Assembly (NCBI GenBank): GCA_045615705.1
Contig: JAZLFH010000011.1
Coordinates: 1-21,411 of the forward strand
Reading direction: 5' to 3'
Length of the DNA stretch: 21,411 nt
From: JAZLFH01 sp045615705
GTDB taxonomy: Bacteria; Bacillota; Clostridia; UMGS1883
Each line of letters begins with the position of its first letter. Position 1 is the first letter of the stretch. A program made the position numbers and the translations under genes. The notes under the pieces are model-generated. The model was not told the DNA's origin. It saw only the letters and a program-made list of their open reading frames with translations, and searched no databases. This document shows, in pieces, positions 1-6,974 of this stretch.

Positions 1-290
1 GTTTTCGTCCTCACCACTTCCCGTTTACCGAGCCGTCTGCCGAAGTTGATACATCATGCTTTGTCTGTGGCGGTAAGGGTTGCAGTGTATGTAAGGGCGA
101 AGGTTGGATTGAACTTTTAGGTGCCGGTATGGTTCATCCGAAAGTGCTTAAAAACTGTGGTATTGACCCCGAAATTTATTCGGGATTTGCTCTCGGTATG
201 GGATTAGAGCGTGTTGTTATGCGGCGTTACGGAATAAACGATCTTCGTCTTTTGTGGGAAAACGATCTTCGTTTCCTTAAACAGTTTTAG
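1..290 (+). CDS. pheS: Phenylalanine--tRNA ligase alpha subunit, C-terminal 95 residues (5' end outside window)
   Basis: This is the catalytic alpha subunit of the alpha2-beta2 cytoplasmic enzyme that charges tRNA-Phe. The first complete codon is at position 3, and 95 codons are read before TAG. The fragment holds the end of the class II synthetase core: HHFPFTEPS near the left edge, the CFVCGGKGCSVCKGEGWIE cysteine cluster found in many bacterial PheS proteins, GAGMVHPKVL, and motif 3 around GFALGMGLERVVMRRYGI, whose arginine contacts ATP. The stop codon overlaps the AGGAGG ribosome site of pheT, so the two subunits are translated from one mRNA. The promoter and any T-box leader lie left of the window. 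The family assignment is very secure. Confidence 0.97.
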   Translation, partial: FRPHHFPFTEPSAEVDTSCFVCGGKGCSVCKGEGWIELLGAGMVHPKVLKNCGIDPEIYSGFALGMGLERVVMRRYGINDLRLLWENDLRFLKQF

Positions 291-301
291 GAGGTTTATT
301 T

Positions 302-2674
302 ATGAAATTACCATTAAGTTGGCTCAGTGATTATCTTACAATAGATGTTTCCGCTAAGGAATACTCCGACAGAATGACAATGTCCGGCAGTAAAGTGGAA
401 GGCTTTGAAGAAATAGGAAACGACTACACAAATGTTGTATCGGGTAAAATTACAGAAATCAAAAAGCATGAAAATGCTGACTCTCTTTGCATCTGCCAAG
501 TAGATATTGGCGAAAAAACGATACAGGTTGTTACTGCCGCAAAAAATGTAAATGCCGGTGATATTGTACCGGTCGCACTCCCGGGTGCTGTACTTCATGG
601 CGGTATTAAAATTAAGAGCGGTAATCTTCGTGGCGAGGTTTCTGACGGAATGTTCTGTTCTCACGAAGAACTCGGTCTTGATATTTCCGATGTTCCCGGT
701 GCTGTTGATGGCGGAGTTGCCATTTTCCCGACTGATTTCAAAGTAGGCGAAGATGTCAAAAAACTTTTAAATGTTTCAGAAACCGTTGTAGATTTTGAAA
801 TTACATCAAACAGACCTGATTGTCTTTCAATTATAGGTCTTGCAAGAGAAAGTGCCGTTACATTTAATGTTCCGTTTTCAATTCCGAAAGTTTCTGTAAA
901 AGAACTTGCCGGAGGAAGTGTAACTGATATGGTTAAGGTGTCGGTTAAAGACTCAGTTCTTTGTCCGAGATATACCATGAAGGCGGTTAAGAATGTTAAA
1001 ATTGCCCCTTCCCCCTCTTGGATGCAGCACAGACTTAAAAGTGCAGGCATAAGACCGATAAACAATATTGTTGATATTACAAACTATGTTATGCTTGAAT
1101 ACGGTCAGCCCATGCACGCCTTTGACGCTCGTTTTATTGACGGAAACGAAATTGTTGTTCGTCGTGCTTTAAAAGATGAAATTATAACAACTCTTGATGA
1201 CGAAGAAAGGGCATTAGATGACTCAATGCTTGTCATCTGCGACCAAAAAAAGCCGATTGCCGTTGCAGGTGTCATGGGAGGAGCAAACTCGGACATTAAA
1301 GACGATACTGCTACTGTTTTATTTGAAAGTGCTAACTTTCTTCGTTCAAGTGTTCGCCTTACTGCTAAAAGACTCGGTATGAGAACAGAGTCATCTGCTC
1401 GTTACGAAAAAGGTCTTGACCCAAATACTACAATTTCTGCCGTTCTGCGTGCTTGCCAACTTGTTGAAGAACTTGGTGCGGGCGAAGTCGTGGGCGGTTT
1501 AATAGACATTGACAATTCCGACCACACACCGAACATTCTTCCCTATCGCACAGACTACATTCGCAATTTCATAGGTGCAAATATCAACGACAAGTTTATG
1601 GCTGATACATTAACTGCTCTTGATTTTAAAATTAAAGGCGATAAAATTGAAGTTCCTTCTTACCGCAGTGATGTTGAAGGTGAAGCGGATGTTGCCGAGG
1701 AAGTTGCAAGAATGTACGGATACGGAAAAATTCCTTCAACACTTCTTTCCGGAGAGGCAACCCGTGGCGGTCTTACCAAAGTTCAAAAACTTGAAAATCT
1801 TGTAAAACGCACTTTGTGTGCCCAAGGCTACTATGAGATAAAGACTTACTCTTTCTATTCTCCCAAGGCTCTTGATATGATAAAAGCACCCGAAAGCAAA
1901 AGAAATTATATCAGCATTTTAAACCCTCTCGGAGAAGACACGAGCATTATGAGAACATCTACCGTTCCGGGTATGCTTGAAGTTCTCGCCAGAAATTACA
2001 ATCACAAAAACAAAGATGTTAAATTCTTTGAGATAGGTAAAATATATCTTCCGAAAGATAAAATTGAAGACTTGGCAGACGAGAAAAAAATAATAACTCT
2101 CGGTGCATACGGAAATGTAGATTTCTATGATGTAAAGGGTGCTGTCGAAGAGTTATTTGACAAACTTTCTATCAAGAACTACGAGTTTATTACGGCTTCT
2201 CCCGAGCCTATCGCCCACCCGGGTAAAAGTGCTGAAATTCTTATAAACACAAAGAGTTCGGGAAAACTTTATTCGGTTCATCCCGATGTTTTGGATAACT
2301 TTGAAATACCTTGTGAATGCTTTGTTTGTGAAATTGAACTTGACAAGGTGCTTTCGGCATCTTCCGACAATAAGCGTTACAAGAGTGTTTCAAAAGTCCC
2401 TGCGGTAACTCGTGATATTGCAATGCTACTTGACAAAGATATATGCGTTTCGGAAATTGAAAAAATAATAAAGAAGTGTTCTTCTTCCCTTTTGGATTCT
2501 ATCGAACTTTTTGATGTTTACACAGGTTCGCAGATTCCGGAGGGTAAAAAGAGTGTTGCATATTCTGTTTCACTTCGCGGTGAAAATAAAACCCTTTCCG
2601 ACAGTGAAGTTAACACGGTATTTGACAAAATTTTAAGTAATTTGTCAAAAGAGTTAGGTGCTGAATTAAGGTAG
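302..2674 (+). CDS. pheT: Phenylalanine--tRNA ligase beta subunit
   Basis: The beta subunit of phenylalanyl-tRNA synthetase binds tRNA and carries the editing site that hydrolyses mischarged Tyr-tRNA-Phe. The protein has 790 residues, the usual bacterial length. In order it shows an N-terminal region, an EMAP-II-like tRNA-binding OB domain at about 40-150 (VVSGKITEIKKHENADSLCI), the B3/4 editing domain at about 210-380 (RPINNIVDITNYVMLEYGQP and the following PMHAFDA), the B5 domain at about 400-470, a degenerate synthetase core from about 485 (EEVARMYGYGKIPST), and a C-terminal ferredoxin-like anticodon-binding domain at about 695-790 (PAVTRDIAM). The ATG lies 7 nt after AGGAGG (289-294), which overlaps the pheS stop. 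No good terminator sits directly after its stop, so transcripts may run on to the terminator at 2862-2895. Confidence 0.98.
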   Translation: MKLPLSWLSDYLTIDVSAKEYSDRMTMSGSKVEGFEEIGNDYTNVVSGKITEIKKHENADSLCICQVDIGEKTIQVVTAAKNVNAGDIVPVALPGAVLHGGIKIKSGNLRGEVSDGMFCSHEELGLDISDVPGAVDGGVAIFPTDFKVGEDVKKLLNVSETVVDFEITSNRPDCLSIIGLARESAVTFNVPFSIPKVSVKELAGGSVTDMVKVSVKDSVLCPRYTMKAVKNVKIAPSPSWMQHRLKSAGIRPINNIVDITNYVMLEYGQPMHAFDARFIDGNEIVVRRALKDEIITTLDDEERALDDSMLVICDQKKPIAVAGVMGGANSDIKDDTATVLFESANFLRSSVRLTAKRLGMRTESSARYEKGLDPNTTISAVLRACQLVEELGAGEVVGGLIDIDNSDHTPNILPYRTDYIRNFIGANINDKFMADTLTALDFKIKGDKIEVPSYRSDVEGEADVAEEVARMYGYGKIPSTLLSGEATRGGLTKVQKLENLVKRTLCAQGYYEIKTYSFYSPKALDMIKAPESKRNYISILNPLGEDTSIMRTSTVPGMLEVLARNYNHKNKDVKFFEIGKIYLPKDKIEDLADEKKIITLGAYGNVDFYDVKGAVEELFDKLSIKNYEFITASPEPIAHPGKSAEILINTKSSGKLYSVHPDVLDNFEIPCECFVCEIELDKVLSASSDNKRYKSVSKVPAVTRDIAMLLDKDICVSEIEKIIKKCSSSLLDSIELFDVYTGSQIPEGKKSVAYSVSLRGENKTLSDSEVNTVFDKILSNLSKELGAELR

Positions 2675-2692
2675 TTCTTCCTTTAATTACAT

Positions 2693-2721
2693 TTGTTTTT
2701 CCGATTTTTATATGCTATACT
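2693..2721 (+). promoter_or_regulatory. Sigma-A-type promoter with extended -10 for the small-peptide unit
   Basis: TTGTTT (2693-2698) is followed by a 17-nt spacer and TATACT (2716-2721). A TG dinucleotide at 2713-2714 makes this an extended -10 (TGC-TATACT). The predicted start is near 2728, giving an RNA of about 168 nt that ends at the terminator at 2862-2895. It lies just after the pheT stop. The call rests on consensus matching alone. Confidence 0.6.
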
Positions 2722-2729
2722 TAAATTAT

Positions 2730-2780
2730 CCGAAAGAGCTCTTAATATATCGGAAATAGTGCCACCTATATAATTGTGGC
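2730..2780 (+). promoter_or_regulatory. Structured 5' leader of the small-peptide mRNA (two inverted repeats)
   Basis: The roughly 75-nt leader contains AAGAGCTCTT (2734-2743), a perfect 10-nt palindrome, flanked by CCGA (2730-2733) and TCGG (2750-2753). It also has a GCCAC/GTGGC stem (2761-2765 with 2776-2780, 10-nt AU-rich loop) that ends 5 nt before the ribosome site. The repeats are directly visible. A regulatory role (operator, RNA switch or mRNA stabiliser) is inference only. I recognise no known riboswitch family. Confidence 0.35.
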
Positions 2781-2785
2781 GTAAC

Positions 2786-2792
2786 AAGGAGG
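2786..2792 (+). promoter_or_regulatory. Strong ribosome-binding site AAGGAGG for the 17-codon ORF
   Basis: AAGGAGG is a full anti-Shine-Dalgarno match, placed 9 nt before the ATG at 2802. It is as strong as the best sites in the window and is the main sign that this very short frame is translated. Confidence 0.8.
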
Positions 2793-2801
2793 ACAACAAT
2801 A

Positions 2802-2855
2802 ATGTGCTGTAATATTCTTCAACTCTTATGCAAACTTTTCGGTTTCTGTTGCTAA
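2802..2855 (+). CDS. Cysteine-rich 17-residue peptide (unknown function)
   Basis: The predicted peptide is MCCNILQLLCKLFGFCC. Five of its 17 residues are cysteines, arranged nearly symmetrically as CC-x6-C-x5-CC. The rest is mostly hydrophobic (I, L, F) with a single charged residue, lysine. It has its own promoter, structured leader, AAGGAGG site 9 nt upstream and a strong terminator beginning 6 nt after TAA, so it looks like a dedicated gene and not chance sequence. I do not recognise a family. Possibilities are a small membrane-associated or disulfide-linked peptide, a metal-binding or thiol-sensing peptide, a peptide precursor, or a cysteine-codon leader peptide whose translation influences the terminator ahead of spoIIP. 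There is no evidence to choose among these; translation itself is likely but unproven. Confidence 0.6.
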   Translation: MCCNILQLLCKLFGFCC

Positions 2856-2861
2856 TTAGAG

Positions 2862-2895
2862 AAAAAAAGAACGAGCGATTGCTCGTTCTTTTTTT
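2862..2895 (+). terminator. Rho-independent terminator after the 17-codon ORF (A-tract/T-tract hairpin)
   Basis: The stem A7-GAACGAGC (2862-2876) pairs perfectly with GCTCGTTC-T7 (2881-2895) around a GATT loop, giving 15 bp. The 3' arm ends in the U tract. Because the 5' arm starts with seven A, the structure could also act on the other strand. It separates the pheT/small-peptide transcription from spoIIP, whose start codon lies 37 nt downstream. Confidence 0.9.
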
Positions 2896-2931
2896 GTGCT
2901 TGGACAAATATACTGTATTGGAGGGAGCCAA

Positions 2932-4014
2932 ATGAAAAAGAAATTTAACATGTTTGTCTTGTCTAAAAACATAATTATAAGGACATTTTTTATATCGCTG
3001 TCCGTTCTGCTCGGGTTTGTTTTTTCTATTTCAAATACATCTATTGTAAAAGGTTCTGAACTTCTGATGAAAGCATCCATTTGTATGAGTATTCCTCAAA
3101 TATCAAAAATGCCAAAGGTGTCTTTTTCCCCGACACTCCTTTTTATTGCAACAATGCCGAGTATTGCAATTTCAAATGAAATTAATGAAAACACTCTTAA
3201 AGTCCAAGAAGAAATTCCCGAAATATTACCTCAGAGCATTGACGAAAAAACATATCAAAAAACATCCGAAAAAGGCTATACTTCAACAGACGGAATATAC
3301 ATAAACAATCAAACCGATTTTACAGTAGATGTAGCATCGCTTTTAAATGCTCCCGTTTCATTTGCAAAAACTGACAATAAACCACTTGTATTAATTCTCC
3401 ATACTCACACGAGTGAAAGTTATACCCCGACACAAACATTTAATTATACCCCTACCGACACTGACCGCACCGAAGACAAAAATTTTAATGTTGTCCGGGT
3501 GGGAAATGTGATTGAAGAAAAACTTAGAAATGCCAATATAGGAGTTATTCACGATGAAACTTCAAATGACTACCCCTCATATAACGGAAGTTATCAAAAA
3601 GCACTTAATTCCATAGAATATAATCTTAAACAAAATCCATCTATAAAAATTATATTAGATATTCATCGTGATTACATAGAAAATCAAAGCGGCGAAAAAG
3701 TTAAGGCAGTTTGTAATATCGGTGAGGAAAAATCTGCACAAGTTATGCTTGTGATAGGTACAAGCGGCAGCGGTCTTAACCACCCTAACTGGCATGAAAA
3801 CCTATCTTTTGCACTTAAAGTTCAAAAAAGTATGGTTGACAGTTACCCATCACTTGCAAGACCCATAAATCTCAGAAAATCCCGTTTTAACGGTCATACT
3901 GCACCGGGAGCCATGATTGTTGAAGTGGGAACGAGCGGAAATACGCTTGAAGAAGCAATGAAAGGAGCGGATTTGTTTTGCGATTCGCTGATAAAGGTGA
4001 TAAATGAGTTATAA
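2932..4014 (+). CDS. spoIIP: Stage II sporulation protein P (peptidoglycan amidase/endopeptidase of engulfment)
   Basis: SpoIIP is a membrane-anchored peptidoglycan hydrolase that works with SpoIID and SpoIIM in the mother cell to thin the septum and drive engulfment of the forespore. The protein has 360 residues: a short basic N-terminus, one transmembrane helix at about 14-33, a linker rich in S, I and E to about 150, and the catalytic domain from about 151. Family motifs are all present: ILHTHTSESY (H157, H159, E162), LDIHRD (H245), HPNWHENL (284-291) and IVEVGTSGNT (E331), giving the expected metal ligands. ATG 2932 follows GGAGGG at 2920-2925 by 6 nt; an in-frame GTG further upstream lies at the end of the terminator and lacks a ribosome site. 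The last 11 bases overlap the next gene. No confident sporulation promoter was identified in the 36-nt gap. Confidence 0.93.
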   Translation: MKKKFNMFVLSKNIIIRTFFISLSVLLGFVFSISNTSIVKGSELLMKASICMSIPQISKMPKVSFSPTLLFIATMPSIAISNEINENTLKVQEEIPEILPQSIDEKTYQKTSEKGYTSTDGIYINNQTDFTVDVASLLNAPVSFAKTDNKPLVLILHTHTSESYTPTQTFNYTPTDTDRTEDKNFNVVRVGNVIEEKLRNANIGVIHDETSNDYPSYNGSYQKALNSIEYNLKQNPSIKIILDIHRDYIENQSGEKVKAVCNIGEEKSAQVMLVIGTSGSGLNHPNWHENLSFALKVQKSMVDSYPSLARPINLRKSRFNGHTAPGAMIVEVGTSGNTLEEAMKGADLFCDSLIKVINEL

Positions 4015-4462
4015 TCGTGAAAATGCAGTAAAATACGCTTTAAAATGGGCGATGGACAGAAATCCAACCTACTACAATTTTGATGATTTGGGCGGTGATT
4101 GTACAAATTTTGTTTCTCAGTGTGTCTTTTCGGGCGGAATACCCATGAATTTCGCCGGCCTAGGTTGGTATTACAACAATCTGAATGACCGCTCGCCGTC
4201 ATGGACTTCAGTCGAGGCATTTTACGACTACATGACAAAGAATGAAAATGCAAAAGAAGTATCAATCAAAGATGTTGAAATGGGCGATATATTTCAGTTA
4301 TCGTTTGACGGTATAAAATTTTCGCATGCCGGAATAATCGTTAAAGAAAGCCCTTTTCACTCTGTTAATTCAACTCTTATTTGTGCTCACACATTTGATG
4401 CAAAAAACAGACCGATAGGAAGTTATATCTTTAAATCCATAAGGTTTATTAAGTTTATATGA
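4004..4462 (+). CDS. Amidase_6-family (NlpC/P60-like) papain-fold hydrolase, small
   Basis: The 152-residue protein matches the putative amidase family Amidase_6 (PF12671): AVKYAL near residue 9, DCTNFVSQC with the presumed nucleophile C33, the aromatic stretch GWYY followed by SWTSVEAFYDY, MGDIFQL, and SHAGIIV with H108, then the late H129 in CAHTFDAKNRP. These match the Cys/His layout of cell-wall-directed papain-fold enzymes. Some family members have much larger, secreted proteins; this one has no signal peptide or membrane segment and is close to a bare domain. Its ATG lies 11 nt inside spoIIP, so the two are translationally coupled. A role in spore or septal wall processing, or as a cytoplasmic enzyme on recycled peptides, is inferred from context only. 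Confidence 0.8.
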   Translation: MSYNRENAVKYALKWAMDRNPTYYNFDDLGGDCTNFVSQCVFSGGIPMNFAGLGWYYNNLNDRSPSWTSVEAFYDYMTKNENAKEVSIKDVEMGDIFQLSFDGIKFSHAGIIVKESPFHSVNSTLICAHTFDAKNRPIGSYIFKSIRFIKFI

Positions 4463-4466
4463 AACA

Positions 4467-4510
4467 GTATAACAAAATGAAAGCACTTTCGTGCTTGCAT
4501 TTTGTTATAC
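4467..4510. terminator. Bidirectional terminator between convergent operons
   Basis: A near-perfect inverted repeat: GTATAACAAAATG (4467-4479) with CATTTTGTTATAC (4498-4510), and AAGCAC (4481-4486) with GTGCTT (4491-4496) around a TTTC loop. There is one A/G mismatch (4480/4497). That is 19 paired bases in a 44-nt element. It follows the Amidase_6 stop by 4 nt and includes the last codons and stop of the phosphomutase gene on the other strand, so it serves both converging transcripts. The U tracts are interrupted (TTTTGTTAT). Confidence 0.8.
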
Positions 4511-6223
4511 ATTTGCTATTTTTCTTACCTCTTCGGTTATCCTTGAAAGAGTTTCTTGTGCTTCTTCCATGGTATTTCCCTTATATTCGAGGTAAATTTT
4601 AAATTTAGGTTCCGTTCCGCTCGGTCGAAGTGCAAACCAGCCGTTTTCACCCAACTCAAAATAAAGCATATTTGTCTTTGGCTGATTGGTAGGAAAAGTC
4701 TTATTCTCTCTTATTATAGTTTCTTTGTCGTAATCTCTTACCCCTGTAATTTTAATGCCTGCAACTTCCTTGGGCGGATTTTCTCTTATTCCGGAAATTA
4801 TCGCTTTAATCTCGTTTGGACCGTCAACGCCGTATTTATAAGCATTTACAACGCCCGAAGCAGTAAATTGATACTTTTTATAAATCTCTGTTAGTTTTTG
4901 ATAAACGCTCTTGCCCTCGTTTTTAAGTTTTGCCGCCATTTCAACGGTTAAAAGCGTTGCGACAACCGCATCTTTATCCCTGGCATATGAACCTGAAAGA
5001 TAACCGTTACTCTCTTCAAAACCGTAAATAAAAGTTTCCCCGCTACCGTCAGTTTCGCTCTTTTTGATTGCATCTGCAATAAACTTAAACCCGGTCAGCA
5101 CTTCTTTAACCATAACACCGTATTCTTTTGCAATACTGCGAATAAGTTCGCTCGTAACAACAGTTTTTACAACAAACGGTTTATCAGGAAGTGTTTTGAG
5201 TCTTTTCCTTTCGGAAAGAATATATTCTCCTAAAAGTGCACCTAATTCGTTTCCCGTAAGTGCAATGTACTCGCCCTTATCATCTTTCACAACTGCCCCG
5301 AGCCTATCCCCGTCAGGGTCTGTTCCTACTATAATGTCGGCATTTTCTTTTTCCGCAAGTTCTATCGCAAGTTTAAAGCCTTCTCGATTTTCCGGATTCG
5401 GACTTTTTACTGTCGGGAAGTTTCCGTCAGGAAGTTCTTGCTCTCGCACAACCAAAAGGTCTCTTATCCCCGCTTTTCTCAAAACTCTCTGTACACTTCT
5501 GTTTCCTGCACCGTGAAACGGTGTATAAACAACTTTAAAGTCTTTTGCTTCTTTGATTGCATCTTTATTCACAGACTGCGAAAAAACATTCATAAGATAC
5601 ATCGAGTCAATCTCTTCGCCGACAAAAGTCAAAAGTCCTTTTTCTTTTGCAGTTTCCTCGTCCATTGTCTTTACGCCGTCAAAAATATCAATTTCTTTAA
5701 TTTTATTTATTACTGTATTTGCGGCGTTTGGATTTAATTGTCCTCCATCATCACCGTAAACTTTGTATCCGTTATATTCCTTTGGGTTATGGCTTGCAGT
5801 AATATTGATTCCCGATATACAGCCTAAATGCCTGAGTGCAAAACTAAGTTCAGGTGTGGGGCGTAAACTTTCAAACACATAAGTCTTAATATTTGATGCA
5901 CAAAGAACCTTTGCGGCTTCTATCGCAAACTCACGACTCCTGTTTCTTGAATCATAGGCAATGACAACGCCTTTTTCTTCCTCGCCGATACTTTTAATAT
6001 ATTCCGCTATTCCTTGCGTTGCATGGCGAACAGTAAAGACATTCATGCGACTGCTTCCTGCCCCCATTATGCCACGGAGTCCCGCCGTTCCAAACTCCAA
6101 ATCATTTAAAAAACGCTCATCAATTTCTTTTTGATTTCCTTTTATCTCATCAAGTTCTTTTTTTATGTCCTCTTCAACAACCGCTTTTTTTAACCACAGT
6201 TCGTATTTTTCTGTCGCATTCAT
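4505..6223 (-). CDS. pgcA: Phosphoglucomutase/phosphomannomutase (alpha-D-phosphohexomutase)
   Basis: This cytoplasmic enzyme interconverts hexose 6-phosphate and hexose 1-phosphate, supplying glucose-1-phosphate or mannose-1-phosphate for nucleotide-sugar synthesis. The 572-residue length fits the PgcA type of Firmicutes. Motifs in order: FGTAGLRG (44-51), the phosphoserine loop TASHNPKEYNG with S144, metal-binding DPDGDR (302-307), sugar-recognition GFEESNGYL (E403, S405), and the C-terminal phosphate loop RPSGTEPK (533-540). The start is ATG 6223, 8 nt after GGAGG at 6232-6236. It is the last gene of the six-gene operon, 16 nt after the phosphatase gene. PgcA is the best symbol, but glucose versus mannose preference cannot be read from the sequence. 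Confidence 0.93.
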   Translation of the reverse strand: MNATEKYELWLKKAVVEEDIKKELDEIKGNQKEIDERFLNDLEFGTAGLRGIMGAGSSRMNVFTVRHATQGIAEYIKSIGEEEKGVVIAYDSRNRSREFAIEAAKVLCASNIKTYVFESLRPTPELSFALRHLGCISGINITASHNPKEYNGYKVYGDDGGQLNPNAANTVINKIKEIDIFDGVKTMDEETAKEKGLLTFVGEEIDSMYLMNVFSQSVNKDAIKEAKDFKVVYTPFHGAGNRSVQRVLRKAGIRDLLVVREQELPDGNFPTVKSPNPENREGFKLAIELAEKENADIIVGTDPDGDRLGAVVKDDKGEYIALTGNELGALLGEYILSERKRLKTLPDKPFVVKTVVTSELIRSIAKEYGVMVKEVLTGFKFIADAIKKSETDGSGETFIYGFEESNGYLSGSYARDKDAVVATLLTVEMAAKLKNEGKSVYQKLTEIYKKYQFTASGVVNAYKYGVDGPNEIKAIISGIRENPPKEVAGIKITGVRDYDKETIIRENKTFPTNQPKTNMLYFELGENGWFALRPSGTEPKFKIYLEYKGNTMEEAQETLSRITEEVRKIANV

Positions 6224-6239
6224 ATAGCAAGCCTCCGTT

Positions 6240-6953
6240 TCATATATGTTTTACAGTTTCTCCATCTAATATTCTCTTTGGTGCAATATGCGTAAGATAA
6301 TGAAATTTTTCTTCCGACACAAACTCCTTTGAGCGATAAAACCTATGTTGTCTTTCCCCCGCAGAATGTGCATCAGAAGCTATAAACGAAGCCATATCAT
6401 GTCTTAACAAATGCTTGGCAAGTTGCGATTCACGACTACCCTCATCAAACAGCGAATCCGCATTTATTTGAAACAAAACTCCACTGTCTGCAATAACCGA
6501 TAAAAGTTCGCCGTCATGCTGAAGCCAAGTATATCTTTCGGGATGTGCTATTATAGGAGTAAGTTCCCACTCCTTAACCTCATTTATATACCTGAAAAAC
6601 CGGTTTGATGTCATATTGAAAAAAGGAAATTCCAAAAGAATATATTTTCCCTCGTTTATGGCAAGTCTTCTTAAATCTCCGGCATAGAATATGTCGTCAT
6701 TCACCAATACTTCCGCTCCTTTATAAACAGTAACCGGAATACTGAGAAACCTTGCTAAGTCATTTAGTGCATCTATCCTTTTATCTCGTCTTCTCAAATA
6801 CTCTTCAATGTCATCACCGCAAGAAAAGTGAGAAGTTGCTACAATTCCTTCCACACCATGTCTTTTGGCACTTTCAAGCATGGATAAAGACACACCTCTA
6901 TCCTTTGCTCCATCGTCAAACTCGGGAAGTATATGGCAATGAATGTCAAACAT
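6240..6953 (-). CDS. CpsB/CapC/YwqE-type PHP-family phosphatase (likely tyrosine-protein phosphatase of capsule/EPS systems)
   Basis: This is a PHP-fold metal phosphatase of 237 residues. In capsule and exopolysaccharide loci, relatives (CpsB, YwqE) dephosphorylate bacterial tyrosine kinases that control chain polymerisation. Metal-site motifs are complete: FDIHCHILPEFDDGA at residues 2-16, ATSHFS, YKGAEVLVND, AHPERY and IASDAHS. The family more often has PGIDDGA where this protein has PEFDDGA. I chose ATG 6953 because GGTGGG (6961-6966) stands 7 nt before it; an in-frame GTG four codons upstream lies inside that ribosome site. It sits between the transketolase/aminotransferase fusion and pgcA. 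No tyrosine kinase partner is encoded in the window, so the substrate is unknown. Confidence 0.88.
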   Translation of the reverse strand: MFDIHCHILPEFDDGAKDRGVSLSMLESAKRHGVEGIVATSHFSCGDDIEEYLRRRDKRIDALNDLARFLSIPVTVYKGAEVLVNDDIFYAGDLRRLAINEGKYILLEFPFFNMTSNRFFRYINEVKEWELTPIIAHPERYTWLQHDGELLSVIADSGVLFQINADSLFDEGSRESQLAKHLLRHDMASFIASDAHSAGERQHRFYRSKEFVSEEKFHYLTHIAPKRILDGETVKHI

Positions 6954-6974
6954 ACTTATACCCACCTATCTCTT

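Noticed and set aside
314..1296. Several open frames on the - strand and in other + frames inside pheT (61-134 codons)
   Set aside because: They lie fully within a well-conserved pheT reading frame, show no family motifs and no credible ribosome sites; they are shadows of the real gene.
2683..2931. 82-codon frame on the - strand across the small-peptide unit
   Set aside because: It runs antisense through the promoter, leader and A/T-rich terminator; its translated stretch of K/F residues comes from the terminator tracts. No ribosome site or family resemblance.
2896..2931. GTG at 2896 as an earlier start for spoIIP (12 extra residues)
   Set aside because: It directly follows the terminator U tract and has no ribosome site, whereas ATG 2932 has GGAGGG at the right spacing and gives a normal basic plus hydrophobic N-terminus.
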